A stretch of 64,000 nt of DNA, from contig SKCR01033646.1 of NCBI GenBank assembly GCA_019454045.1, forward strand, positions 186,001-250,000. The letters run 5' to 3'. This document shows, one piece after another, positions 10,520 through 22,200 of the stretch (position 1 is the first letter of the stretch; each line of letters begins with the position of its first letter). The notes beneath the pieces were generated by a model. It did not search any database and had not been told where the DNA came from. It saw only the letters and a list, made by a program, of their open reading frames with translations. The stretch comes from Zanthoxylum bungeanum. Its lineage: Eukaryota > Streptophyta > Magnoliopsida > Sapindales > Rutaceae. Both the position numbers and the translations under genes were made by a program.

Positions 10520-11889
10520 TGACCGGCGTAAACACACACGTATAACGCAAGCGCACGTATCGTTCAAGTAGTATAAAAATATCGATCACACGAGGACTTA
10601 ATATCTAATCTATTAATTTTATGAGGTCAAATGATTACTAGTATCTAACAGGTTGATTGATTGATTTGAAATGGTGACGATTCTAAATTTAAAAGCAAGT
10701 AAATAAAATTGTCGAAAATAGGTTTTAAGAAAATTCAATATTAAAAACTATCTAGGGTTGTGATTTATTCCAATATTAATTAAAGATGAAGTGATTATCT
10801 TATAGTTGGGTAATATATTGATTTATTAACTTGGAACACTAAATTATGTAAAAGCCTCTTCCGATGGTCAATTACAAATACCTAGTATAATCCAATTGAA
10901 CCATATGTCTATGTCAACCAAATTACCTAGATTCATTAAGATTAAGTTCCAATTATGGCTACCCCCGCCCGACAGGTATATTCCTATCCTGTAAGGAAAT
11001 CTATTAAAGGGTTATCTATCCTCAAGGAAGATCGTGGGCTATTGAGTCTAAGGTCTTAAACTTAAAATCCCTATGTCTAGTTCATTTTAAGTTTACCTAA
11101 TCAATTTAATTAATGGCCAGTTAATTAAAGAGCATTAAGATTAAGACTCAATAAATCAATCTTTATAATACCCAAATTATAATCTAACCCTTATAAGTCG
11201 GTGATATTGGATTTCATCACAACCCTAGATAACTAACTTAGTTATGACACATAACTAGGGCTAGTAAAATAAAAGACATAAAATGCTGAAAAGTAATTGC
11301 GGTAAAGTAAATACTGAAAGGTAAATTACAATAAAATAAAATGCTAAGGTAAAAGGAATTACTTTTACTACTACTAATTTAGATATCTCCCATAAAATAA
11401 TATATAAACTTGTGATTCTTTTTCCAACCAGCCATATAGGCGGTAACCTGATTAGTCAAATTAAGTCCAACCAGCCATAAAGGCGGAACCAAAATTAAAT
11501 TGCCAACCGACCAATCTGGCGGTATCCTTTATTAGTCAGGTTTAAACCAGATTAAAATGAATTACCAACCGACCAATCTGGCGGTATCCTTTTTAAGTCA
11601 ATATTTTAAATAGTGAATATATTATTTTTAAGGGAGATTAATCTAAATAGTAACAGTAAAAGAATTACCTTTCACCATAGCTGGAGAAGTTACCTCCTAA
11701 TGATAAATAGTAAAAACTGTAAAAAGTAAAAATTAATTACTATATTAACAAAACGTAATTAAAATTAATTACAAAACTAAAAAAACTAAAAATTAAAAGA
11801 AAGTAGAGAGAGAAACTCTCTCTTTAGATAGAATATAAGAGATAGAGTGGTGCACTGAATTCTGAAATCTCGAGCTCAATTTATAGGCC

Positions 11890-12515
11890 TCGGTAGGCTT
11901 CCAGCGTCGCGACGCCAGGGCCCTCAGCGTCGCTACGCCAGCTTTTGTCGACGTGGCAAGCTCTGGTTCATCTGTTTGAAGATTCTGGATAAGCTGATAA
12001 GGTGACACGTGGCGAGGTGGTTGGGCTTCAATTATTGTGACACATGGCGGCTTCTGATTGGTCGCTGAGATTCTTATCCGCCACGTGTCAGATAAGGATT
12101 ATATACTCAATGATTGATGCTGACGTGGCGGTGACGTGGTGATGATGTGGCGACACGTGGGAAAGAGACTGTCGGCACCGCAGGATTACGACACGTGGCA
12201 CTTCCTGATTGGCTGATGATGATGTGGCACGACACGTGGCAATGTTGACTTGTTAACTTGCTGACGTGGCTGATGACATGGAGACACGTAGGATGCCACG
12301 TGGCACACGTGGCGATGATGACTGTCGGCACCGTAGGATGCTGACACGTGGCACAGCGCATGTTAGCAGATCGGCTGTGATGGTGACACGTGTCACGGCG
12401 TATTTTAGCAAAGTCAAACTTTTCTCAGATTCTGATTTGTGGACCCGGCGCACGTTAGCACTGTTCGGCGCATTTTAGGCGTCGCGACGCGGAAGGTCTT
12501 GGCGTCGCGACGCTG
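11890..12515. repeat. GCGTCGCGACGC palindromes flanking the U3 of LTR B
   Basis: Near-palindromic blocks GCGTCGCGACGCC (about 11904) with a variant GCGTCGCTACGCC (about 11926), and again GGCGTCGCGACGC (12479 and 12500), come in pairs separated by about 20 bp. The two pairs bracket the ACGT-rich segment. They are GC-rich islands in an AT-rich LTR. Confidence 0.6.
12006..12392. promoter_or_regulatory. Cluster of nine G-boxes in the LTR
   Basis: CACGTG occurs at 12006, 12082, 12154, 12192, 12233, 12297, 12306, 12345 and 12387, mostly within GACACGTGGC. Related TGACGTGG/CGACGTGG cores lie near 11950, 12121, 12132 and 12262. G-boxes are the known sites for plant bZIP and bHLH factors (ABA and light responses). 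Nine in under 400 bp is far above chance. The position in the U3 of an LTR suggests a regulatory role for element transcription, but this is inference. Confidence 0.65.
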
Positions 12516-12704
12516 ATAATTTATTGAAATGTCTATTTCGTTCAATTTTCACTGTTTTGGCCCAAATCACCTCCAGAATGTCCTGAAACTTTATTTATCT
12601 ACAAAATAACACAAAACACATCAAAACATTCACAAAACTCAAGAAACTATACAAAATATTAGGTGAAAATGAGTGGGAAATAGTGATATAAATACCACTC
12701 ATCA

Positions 12705-14340
12705 CACCCCCCAAACCTAACATTTTGCTAGTCCTCGAGCAAAACATAGAGTAAAATAACATAAATAAATTAACTAAGCCACTTTCGTAGGGATCACGGT
12801 TGCATTTAGCATATGCAACAAGCCTTTAAACCCCTAGGTGTCCCTAGTGGACGAGTTGTAGTCTCGTGAGGGTTTACAGCAATGATACCCACAAACATTT
12901 TACAAAAGTAAACAAGTAATAAAACTAATGCACACAAAAGCAAAAAGACAAGCGAAAAGAGAATAAAGATGTTAGTGACTAATCAGGTGAAACTTCTACT
13001 CCAAATCAATAGTTGTTTTGTTTCATTCTAAATTACCGAATAAGTAAATTCTCCGATTATTTTTACCATTCTCTATATACACAGTCGACAAAATATTAAT
13101 CAACTCATTTTTGCCCACAACAGTTATAAGTGCAGTTGATAAGAGAGTAATATTTTTGTCCTAAAGTTCTATCAGATTTCACACCTTTTTGTATGAATGG
13201 AATAATTTTTCTGATTTTTCAGATTTTTTCTTTGATTTTTCTCTATTTTTTATTTATATACAATATCTTCCGTCTATGTAGCGAGTGTTGGGTCGGTGGC
13301 TCCAAAACCAATTGGCTTTAGGGCACCAAGTGTTAAGACACCCCTACAAACTTAATTACTCAGACTTTATATATATATATTTTTGCAGCATCTTTGATCC
13401 ATGTAACGAGCTTTGGGCCAGTGACTCCCAAACCAGTTGGTTTTAGGGCACTAGGTGTTAAAACACCCTTACAGACTTAATAACTCGGATCTCAGACGTT
13501 TTTTTTTTGTTACTCCATTGTTTTTTGAGATGCTTCCTCTAATTAAACTAGAGCACTGAATATTACAAACTTTTCAATTTTAGCTCATGTCCGTATGTTA
13601 CTATATATGTTGATAATACCTACCAACTGAGCATATGAAGATCCATTTTAGTCTGTTTTATGGAGAATTCACAAATTAAATAATTCAAAAGGAAATAAAC
13701 AAAAATTAACTTATTTCGAAAATAGGCTTGAGATACGTTTCAGGAGTGGAAACTCATTACTCAGCTATCTCTTACCAATTTCTCCCTTTTAGTCAAAATA
13801 AAAACAAAAAAACACAAATTTTTTTTGTAATTTTTGAAAATTTTTCAATTTTTTTTTGTATTTTTCGAAAAATTTTGGACTAAAAATAAAAACAACACAC
13901 AAACTAAAAACAAGGTACTTATCAACTAATTCCCTCCCCCAAACCTAAATTAGACATTGTCCCCAATGTCTTAAACAGTAGAAGAAGAGTTTAGAAGATA
14001 ATACCTAGTTAGCTGAAATTCTACAAGAAATTAAAGGTTAAAATCCAGATTAATCCTACGCCTCTTACCATGATCGTCTCGGACCAATTTATCTTTGAAA
14101 GGATAGGGTCAACTCGTGGTTCATCATACATGCTCAACACTTTCAACAAAATTTCCATCCATAAAAACACAAGAAATAAAGAAAATAATAACTTAAGAAC
14201 ATCACAAGATGTTGCCTAGATCCTAAGGAATAATTCCTTTCTAATAGTAAGTTGAAAAACTTACAAAATCCAAGCTTTTCTTTGGTTTCTTCTTTTCTTC
14301 CTCACTTGCTTTCTTTGTTTTCTTTAATGGAGTTTCTTGT
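12705..14340 (-). mobile_element. 3' internal non-coding part of element B
   Basis: On the minus strand, a tract AGGTTTGGGGGGTG directly precedes the LTR and is preceded by GCTCGAGGACTAGCAAAA, a combination typical of the 3' ends of plant Ty3 elements. A second block at about 13935-13970 reads (minus) CATTGGGGACAATG and GGTTTGGGGGAGG, again characteristic. Two related segments near 13.29 and 13.41 kb (CAATTGGCTTTAGGGCACCA and variants) are an internal duplication with a period of about 120 bp. No coding capacity is visible; gag-pol is absent. The upper boundary is a guess. Confidence 0.55.
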
Positions 14341-15715
14341 AAAGTGTATTAGGTTATAGAATAAAATGAAATGAAAAACAATATATACTTGTATCAATTT
14401 TGCCTTGGCCGAAATTCACCAAAACAAATACAATATTATTAAATTTCATTTTCATTTCACTTTAATTTAGTCAACTTGCATAAATATCCAAATAACACTT
14501 TATTAGATATTTAATTAAGTCAACAAAGGCAACTAATATCATTTACATCAAATATCCTAATGTAAGATATTTATATTTTAATTAATTTAATCATTTAACA
14601 ATTAAATAATCAATTAATTAATCAAATACAAATATATTAAATATATGTATAATATTTACATTAAATATTAAAAACATATATTCATTTAGGATATAAGTCA
14701 AATAACTCATTTTGACTATTAATTAATGTATATTTAAATTAATCAAGTATTAAATGTAAATACACAATAATTAGGTAAATGACTATCTAGTCCTTTTAGC
14801 ACGTATCTTGCGTTTAACCTTTAAACGACTTTATAAATAATCAATATTATTTATTAATGTTGCCCTAGTGCTCTACGAGTATGTTTCATTATTGAGACTC
14901 TCTAGATTCAGGTATATCCGTCACGAAATCAAATTTCGTGTCCATAATCTATCCACCAGTAGATTATGACGATCACGGATAATCTCGCAGAACCATACAG
15001 GTCGAGGTCATGGCAAATAGATAATTCCTCCGTCACAGGTATCCGGATAAATCCCAGAGATATATATGTAAACGTCAAATCTCTACGGGGATTATCCAGT
15101 CGACTATTCCATTAGCAATCTCTAAAAGAATGTTTAGAACTATCTTCTAAACTTTACCACGGGCCCATGGTTTTATCTGATTGCTAATCATATGGACTAC
15201 CTATGCTCTGATACACAGAATTGACGGATCCTATCTTGATACACATAGGACACCCTGAGGATCTGTCTACACCCAACGAACAGGCGGAGGTCTGATCTAA
15301 ATAGATCGGTGACGTGACTGCCATCTAAGTGTAGAAGATGTCTCATGTGCCCACAATGGCATCTCAAGTCTAAGAATCACAAGTGCTACTCAACCCGAGA
15401 AGATTCTTATTGACGCTGGTGTACCATCCATTAAGAATCTTCGGTGATTCATTCAGTGTTTATCCACTATAAACACCTACACGTCTATACTAGTCTCCAA
15501 GACTAATGGTTCATTGAGAAACCATAGGAATCATATATTCCTGTATACGACATGTACCGGTCTCAACGGGTTTACTATACTGACCAAGTAGTGTAAACCT
15601 TGACCAGGAACAATCTGAGAATGACAACGTCATGATACTACTCAATGTCAGTTGCGACGCTTTTGCAACAGTACCATGACTAATCATTCTAAGGTCATTA
15701 CGTCTTTAAGAAATT
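14341..15715. repeat. Unassigned high-complexity repeat-like block
   Basis: From about 14.8 kb the sequence is less AT-rich and lacks long ORFs on either strand. It resembles non-coding LTR or leader sequence of a retrotransposon in texture, but I find no TG..CA ends, PBS or duplicate in the window. It sits between element B and the LINE piece. The origin is not determined. Confidence 0.3.
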
Positions 15716-15719
15716 GAGT

Positions 15720-17330
15720 TTAAGAAATCGAAAAGGGATGGTGGAATGAGTTTAAGAAATTTTAAAGCTTTCAATCAAGCATTAGTGGAGAAACAAGGAT
15801 GGAGGATAATACAACATTCGGAGTCTATGGTGGCAGCAGTACTAAAGGCCAAATATTTCAAGGGTAGTCAATTTTTGGATGTGAAGGTAGGGCATAATCC
15901 CTCATTTATATGGAGAAGTATCATATGGGGTCGACAACTCCTGAAGCGAGTGATTTGGTGGCGAATAGGAAATGGTAAAACAACTCACATTTATAGTAGT
16001 GACTGGATTCCGAACACAGCTCGTTTCGGGCCATATCCACCGGCCACTATCTTAGAGCTAATCAAGGACAACAATACATGGGACATCGAGATGATTGATG
16101 CCTCTTTTGGAGAGAATGGTGCACAAAATATCTTGAGAATTCCATTCCTTATGAGACCTTAAGACGATAGAGTTATTTGACACCTTGAAAAACGAGTGAA
16201 TTTTACAGTAAAATCAGCCTACCACAAAGGAACAATTGTTAAAGAAGTTAATCAGGCTTCGACTTCTCAATCAGGGGGCTTGTGGAATAATATATGGAGG
16301 TTGGACATCCCTTCAAAAATCAAATGCTTCATATGGAAATACATAAAATGATGGTTGTCCACGTGTGTTAACTTATGGAAAAAGAAAGTCTTACCCTCTG
16401 GAAACTGCCAAAGATGCAAGAATCGTGAAGAAACCATCGGTCATGCCATCTTCCAGTGCAAATATGTGAAACTATGCTGGGAATTGGAGGGGCTGCAATA
16501 AATATAGAAGATGGCTTGCTGAGTTATTTTAAGATTGTTACTTAAAATAACCATCGGTCGATTGGTAATGTTTTGGAATTCGGCTTCATGAATTTTGATA
16601 TGTCCAAAATGAGGCAGGTTGCAACCTTAATGTGGGCGTGTGGGGAGATAGAAACGAATGTATCTTTACGAGTGCTTGTAGTGGCGTAGAGAAAATTTGT
16701 GACAAGGCAGAAACAACACTATCATCTTTTGACTGCAATCCGGATCGATGGGATGATGATGGCAGGCATGTGCAACAGTTGATTTGGCAGGATTGACAAC
16801 CTCCACCAGCAGACTTGTAGATGCATCTTTAAACTTTGAGAATCGAACGATGGGACTGGGTCTGGTGATGAGAAACAATAATAAGTCATTAATTAGTGCA
16901 AGAACTAAAGTGATCCCCTTCTCTGAGGATATTGAAGCGGCAGAAGCTGAAGCTATCTTGTTTGGTATCCACGGGGCCAAGTCAACGGAATTTCCAGCTA
17001 TCATTATTGAATCGGACTCCAAAAATATCATTGACTTAGTTCTTGGAACTCCTTCAACAGCCAAAGAAATCGAATGGATTATTCAAGAGATAAGGGAAGC
17101 TGTGGCTCTTTTGGATTTTTGTCTTTTTCTTTTAAAATCAAGATGTTTCAATTTAGTCACACATAATCTTACCAAAATGGCTTGTAATCTTAATATTACT
17201 GATTTTTGGAGGGAGCACTTCCCTCTCAAATCAGATGTATTCTTGCTAATGCTTAATAATCAGTCATGTTCTTTTAAAAAAAAGAGAAAAAGATACACCC
17301 TCACTACACACCGCCCACCGGCCTCATGAG
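15720..17330 (+). pseudogene. LINE 3' fragment (end of RT, zf-RVT, RNase H)
   Basis: Three frames together show the C-terminal half of a plant L1-type ORF2. GGMSLRNFKAFNQALVEKQGW to WRIGNGKTTHIYSSDWIP (15740-16015) is the post-RT region. KSAYHKGT, IPSKIKCFIWK and NCQRCKNREETIGHAIFQC (16210-16460) form the zinc-finger RVT block. The 16784-17329 frame holds an RNase H-like domain (GLVMRNNNKSL, EAEAILFGIHGA, IIIESDSKNIIDL). Frameshifts and stops lie near 16162, 16350 and 16780. The endonuclease and most of the RT are missing here; an endonuclease start lies at 7.38 kb. Confidence 0.8.
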
Positions 17331-18404
17331 CTAAAGAGAGAATTCTTTTACAACTGGGGTTGGGTGGGACCCTTTAATATTAATTTTCCGAAAATGACCC
17401 ACAAACACAAACTCACGAAGACCAAAACGATGATATTGACGTCCAATCGTTCTCCAACCGAGGCTGTTGTTTATGGATCCCGTGTTTCAAACGCATTGCT
17501 TCCCCCGTCTAGTGGACACGTGGATGGAAGACGGTTCGTGAATGGTCCGAGTTAACCGCCAGTCCCATTCCCAAATGGAAGACTTTTATCCGAAGTTTCG
17601 GAAAAATAATAACGGTTTATAATTTGTGTTGGTGGCTTAGGGGTTGGGTCCAAGCAAGTGAAATTCCAATACGATCCTCTGAGTTTTACTCCTTGAACTT
17701 CGATGGGGACCGGGTCATGACGGTAATTACATTGACGAGGATTTCTCGCCAGGTATTTCTCGTCGAGGTTTACGTCGGTGCCAGCCAGCTGTCACTCCAC
17801 AAGAACTCCTCTGTTGATTTTGGAAAATGCGACTACGTCAACCTGGGCAAGGACGAAAATCATGTTATTGTTTAAAATGCGCCAAAATAGGTAAAGACAT
17901 AATAAGTTCTAAAAAACTTAATGTCTCAACTATTGTTGTTGCTAGGTTTTAATGACAGTAGTACTCTAAAATTTTATAAAATCTGAACCAGAAATTCTAT
18001 ACAGTAATTTAGAATTTATGTAAGCGAACAAGTTGTGGAATTTTTTTTTTTTTAGAGAGTATCAATTTTTTTTTGATGTCCGAGTTCTTATGTATTTATA
18101 TACCTTTAGCAAAATCACAATACTAAGTTTCCCTGTCAATATTAAATTTCCCACCAAAATTACATTCAATCAAATTCAAGTGATTTGATATGATCAATAA
18201 GTGCTTAAAAACAACATATAGTCTTCTCCCTTTTTAAGTGTGTGATTACTTTTTTCAGTAACTATTATAAAACACTAACAATGCTAAAGTGCGTCTTTAG
18301 TGGGCCGCGGTTGAATATTGGAAGAAGGGTAATTTGGGAAAGATGTCAAGGTTAAAGTTTTCTTTGATTTTTTGTAATTAATAAAAATGTGATTAAATGT
18401 AATA
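17331..18404. other. Intergenic, unassigned
   Basis: 17.35-17.88 kb is less AT-rich and low in obvious repeats, with two short plus-strand frames (17364-17555, 17624-17875; the second opens at a non-ATG codon) lacking recognised domains. It could be a cut-off promoter or gene fragment. 17.88-18.40 kb is AT-rich with nothing recognisable. Confidence 0.4.
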
Positions 18405-18412
18405 CGTTTTAG

Positions 18413-18766
18413 TAGGGGTGGGCATCGGATCGAATCGGATCCGATCTGATTATCAAATCCGATTGAATTGAGTTGGTCCGGTTCGACGGATTTCGGATCG
18501 GATTTTATCCGATCCGCTCGATTTTTTTGACTCAAAACCAGATTATGTGTACCGAATTCGGATCGGATCGGACCAATCTGATCTGAAATCATCCTATTTC
18601 GGATCGGACCAATCTGATCCGAAATAATTCGAATCGGATCGAACCAATCCGATCCAATCCGATAATTTTCGGATCGGATCGGATCGAGTTCGATAAGAGG
18701 ATTCGGTCGGAACGAATCAAACATCTCACAGCATTTCGGATCCGAATCCGATAATCCCCAGGGCTA
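18413..18766. mobile_element. hAT-type MITE built of GATCGGAT-like repeats
   Basis: The 354-bp element begins TAGGGGTGGGCATCGGATCG and ends TCCCCAGGGCTA (inverse TAGCCCTGGGGA), weak terminal inverted repeats typical of hAT elements. It is bounded by a perfect 8-bp duplication CGTTTTAG (18405-18412 and 18767-18774). The interior is dominated by variants of CGGATCGGATC and its complement, so it can fold extensively. The 146-codon minus-strand frame across it is a product of this repeat and not a gene. Confidence 0.85.
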
Positions 18767-18774
18767 CGTTTTAG

Positions 18775-19117
18775 TGTTCACGTAATTATTAACAAAGAGT
18801 GTTGGAGATGTAAATGGAGATGGGAGGGAAATAGGGTGCTTGTTAGCTTAAAATACACTGAAACAACAATGACTAATCAAAGGAATTGTTGTGTTGCCCT
18901 AATTTCATGTGTTCTGGATTCAAGAAAGAAAATAAGAGAATCTAAAAAAATTCAATCCACACTCAGAGATAATAAGTCATTTGGAATCTTTATTCCTTCT
19001 CTGTCTTCAAAGGATCTATACATTCGAATTAACACAATAATATTATTTAGTGTAGAGATTGTAACAAATTATGATAGGTTGAGATTTGTCAATTTCGATA
19101 TCATTCTAAGTATAGAT
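18775..19117. other. Intergenic, no gene seen
   Basis: AT-rich; a 95-codon plus frame (18836-19123) runs into the LTR, starts at a non-ATG codon and has no known domain. Ends with TAGAT, the left target duplication of element C. Confidence 0.5.
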
Positions 19118-19854
19118 TGTTGATGGTGTTTTCAGGTCATATGTTATTTAAGGAGTACGGCAGGGGTAAAAATGGTAATTCCCTTCTCGGTCGAAGTCAT
19201 TAATGCCGACCCGACCACATGAGTAAATGGCCGGACACTTAAGTTCGGATGACCGAGCAATTATCAGATCGGCAGAATCATTCTCAGTCCAATGGACCAC
19301 TATGACCGACCTCATGAAGACCGAGCACATGGTGAGGCGTGCTCAGGAAAACAATGCATCTTATTCTTGCAGATAAGATGACAAATTATCCTACTTTTAT
19401 TGGGGTAAACTAGTAAATCAGTGTCCTAGTAGGATAAAGGAAGTGAATGTAGTTTTTGACTAGGAATCCTTATGGGAAAGGGAAATTGTTTCAACTAGGG
19501 AATCCTTGTAAAAGAAGGAATCTGATTTATGCACTATTATAAATAGGATGGTAGAGTGTGTGTAAGGGGCATCAGAATCAATATCAAGATCATTGTGATC
19601 AGACTTGTAAAACACAAGAGATATCAGAAGCAAGCATATCGGTAATAAAAGTATCATTCGTTTTGTGTCTGTGGACGAAGGTTGGATCTGATCCGCCGAA
19701 CCACGTTAAATCTCTTTGTCGATTGGCGTATTTACCTGTCTTTTGCTAAATTTGCTTTTGGTTTCCCCTTAACCGAACAAATTCACTATTGAGGGACGAT
19801 TGTCTCGGGAATAATATTCTCATATTGCCCTGAGACCAAAATCAACTGTCAACA
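19118..19854 (+). repeat. 5' LTR of element C
   Basis: TGTTGATGGTG...CTGTCAACA, 737 bp, with 6-bp terminal inverted repeat TGTTGA/TCAACA. TATAAATA at 19538-19545 is a good TATA box, with R/U5 following. The 3' copy is 34573-36338 after removal of an hAT insertion. Preceded by the TAGAT duplication. Confidence 0.93.
19538..19545 (+). promoter_or_regulatory. TATA box in the LTR of element C
   Basis: TATAAATA in the context CACTATTATAAATAGG, preserved in the 3' LTR near 36024. Its position in the middle of the LTR fits the promoter for the genomic transcript. Confidence 0.6.
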
Positions 19855-19855
19855 G

Positions 19856-19873
19856 TTGGCGCCATCTGTGGGG
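19856..19873 (+). other. Primer binding site of element C
   Basis: TTGGCGCCATCTGTGGGG begins one base after the LTR, the same site as in element A with one central change (ATC for GTC). Confidence 0.75.
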
Positions 19874-19906
19874 AACCTCCAACAAAAAAACAGCTCGCGT
19901 ATTAAG

Positions 19907-21599
19907 ATGATGGCAGAAGGTGGAAATCGCCAGTCGTCGGGAAGTCCGACAACGGAATGGATAGAGAAGATAAAAGAAAACATGAGGAAAGAAATGGAGG
20001 AAAACCAAGCCCTTCTAAAATCCATGATGGACCGACTAGAAAGGATGGAATGGAGGAACAACGAGAGATTTGAAGCCGGAACCAGTTAAAGAAGAGGTGA
20101 GACGGCGGAAGGAGAAAAGGTTGTAGATACAAGTGAAGACGATAGACCCAGAAGGAGGGGCCCATACAGGGTAAAATCCGTAGTGGTAGAAAAAGATTCA
20201 CAAACGGAGGACAGGTGGGAAGAAGAAGAGGGAAGACAGCCGCCAGATTCCTCCTATGATGGCCCCCGAAACATCAGAAGGGAAAAAAGAAAGTATGGCG
20301 AGGCTGAACGAGAGACCTCAAGTCATGAGGAGCGCCACACCCGGGGAAATAGAGACGAAGAAGGCCGCAGGAGGTGGCATGGTAACTCAGATAGCAACAT
20401 GAGGTCTTGGTTGAGGAAAGAGATGACCAAGTGGGGAGTTAACCTCAAGACCGATACAAGAGATGCCCGGGACGGTGAGGAGGAATCTCCCCTCGCAGAA
20501 GAAATAAGGTTGGCAAAATTCCCGAGGCGATTCAACATGCCTACCATGACACCCTACAAGGGCCATACTGACTCAAAATCCCATATTGAAAGCTTTGTCC
20601 TATTAATGGAAGTCCAAAGAGTAGTAGGGGATGCCGTTTGCAAAGTATTCCCTCTAACCTTAGGCGGATCCGCCATTCTATGGTACATAAGTCTAGCCCC
20701 AGGGAGCATCAGCAACTTCGCGCAACTCAAAAAATCATTTGTACGGCACTTCAAAGGGGCCTGCGTTCCTAAAAACACACTTGGAGAGTTAAGACTCATG
20801 AAGCAGGGAGATGATGAGCCCTTGAATGCTTTCATTGACAGATACCATAACATGGTACTCGAGGTCGGGGGATATGAGTCCATCGAGGCCTTGGAAAGTT
20901 TAAAGGAGGCCTTAAGGGTCGGAAAGCTGTGGACTCACCTAAGAATCCAAGATACACCGGATTATGCAACCGCCCTGGAAATAGCCCGAAAGTTCATTTT
21001 GTTGGAGAACGAAGAGAAAATCTCCCGGAGGGGGACATCTATCAGAGAGAGGACAATAAGGGCAGAGGCCCCCCGCCGGCCAGATAGGGAGTTCAAAAAA
21101 CCGCCCCCGAGACGCAATGAATTCAAGCCAATACCTCGGAACAACCAAGAAAGAGGAATCTCGAACCAAGTAAACCATGTAGTCAGGGAAGAAGCATACA
21201 TTCCTCTGAACAAACCATTAAGAACAAATCGTCATGGAGATCCAGGAAAAATGCCTCTTGATAGAACCTAACCTCATGAGATTCCCCCCAGATAAGAGAA
21301 ATAAAACATCATATTGCGTACATCATAATTTGAGAGGACATCCGACGGACGGGTGCAAAGACTTGCGGGAACAAATGGAAGACCTGGCTCAGAATGGATA
21401 TTTAAATAAATACATTGACCATGAGGTTATGGCGGCTAGACAAAGGGCACAGCGCCGACAGGTAAACATCATCGCAGGAGGGAAAACACTGGCCGGAGAT
21501 TCTAACTGGTCAAGAAAAAACTACAGCCGAGCTCAGGGGTCGGAGGTACTAGAAACGAACAATCCTCGGGAATATAATGTGGTCGGTCGGTGCCAATAA
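19907..21599 (+). pseudogene. gag region of element C
   Basis: Begins at ATG 19907 (MMAEGGNRQSS). A TAA at 20087-20089 breaks the frame; it resumes by 20183 and runs to 21271 with the retrotransposon gag (capsid) domain at about 20520-20880 (LTLGGSAILWYISL, FVRHFKG, DEPLNAFIDRY). A shift moves to the next frame (21234-21599), holding KTSYCVHHNLRGHPTDGCKD, the CX2-3H-type nucleocapsid block of Tat elements, and ending with TAA at 21597. Acidic and basic stretches at 20183-20500 are typical linker sequence. The product would pack element RNA, but no full-length protein can be made from this copy. Confidence 0.85.
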
Positions 21600-22200
21600 T
21601 GTTCACTGACGAGGATGCTCGAGGAGTGAGTTTCCCCCCACGACGATGCGTTAATAATCAAGGCAACAATCGGCGGTTCAGAGGTAGACGGAATCCTGGT
21701 GGATCCCGGGAGCGCAGTGGATATAATCTCCAAATAGGCTCTGGAAGGCCTTGAAGCGGAGTATGCAGCTCTGACCGACGATGGCTCTCCCATATACGGC
21801 TTCGGGGGTTCAACGTTCGTCCCATTAGGGAGAATACAATTACCAATGACGATCGGAACTCGTCCCCAGACTCAGACGATTATGATAAACTTCACGGTGG
21901 TGGACTGCATGAGCAGTTACCAAGTCATTGTCGGTCGACCTTTCATGATGAAGACAAAGGCCGCAATGTCATGTCATTACTTAAAGTTAAAATTCCCCAC
22001 CCGGGAAGGGATCAGAATCGTGTGCGGGAGTCAGAAGACAGCCCAGAGCTGTTTTGCCAAACTCTCACGGGAAACCCTCTGCGTTGAAGGAGGTACCCAA
22101 AAAAGACAAGTGAATGAAGACAGAGAATAAGCAAAGGGGAACACAGGTCCTCGGCCAAATAAAGTTGCCCGGTTAGAAGAGACGGAACTTTTCGGACCTG
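21600..22200 (+). pseudogene. Aspartic protease region of element C
   Basis: Two frames cover a retropepsin-like domain. The active-site block reads ILVDPGSAVDII, with Pro where Ser or Thr is usual (D-S/T-G), so the catalytic triplet is altered. A TAG stop follows at 21735-21737. Downstream, YGFGGSTFVPLGRIQLP and YQVIVGRPFM are the usual second-half motifs (21800-21950). The frame closes near 22130. Expected role: cleavage of the gag-pol polyprotein. Confidence 0.8.

Larger units (their letters stand above)
10520..12704 (-). repeat. 3' LTR of a minus-strand Ty3-type element (B)
   Basis: On the plus strand it begins TGACCGGCGTAAACACACAC and ends CCACTCATCA; read on the minus strand it therefore runs TGATGAGTGG...CGCCGGTCA, with TG..CA ends. 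Its minus-strand 3' half is closely related to the solo LTR at 26363-28405 (same ends, same CGATACGTGCGCTTGCG block, same GGCGGTATCC-type subrepeats at 11.43-11.59 kb). The U3 part differs and carries many ACGT motifs. The purine-rich tract just outside 12704 fits a polypurine tract, making this the 3' LTR. No coding region survives nearby. Confidence 0.75.

Noticed and set aside
10064..10589. Long ORFs on both strands
   Set aside because: They are open because the 44-bp repeat units happen to lack stops; the residues repeat with the array.
18284..18724. 146-codon minus-strand ORF rich in Asp, Pro, Ile, Arg
   Set aside because: It is the translation of the GATCGGAT repeats of the hAT MITE and crosses its left border.
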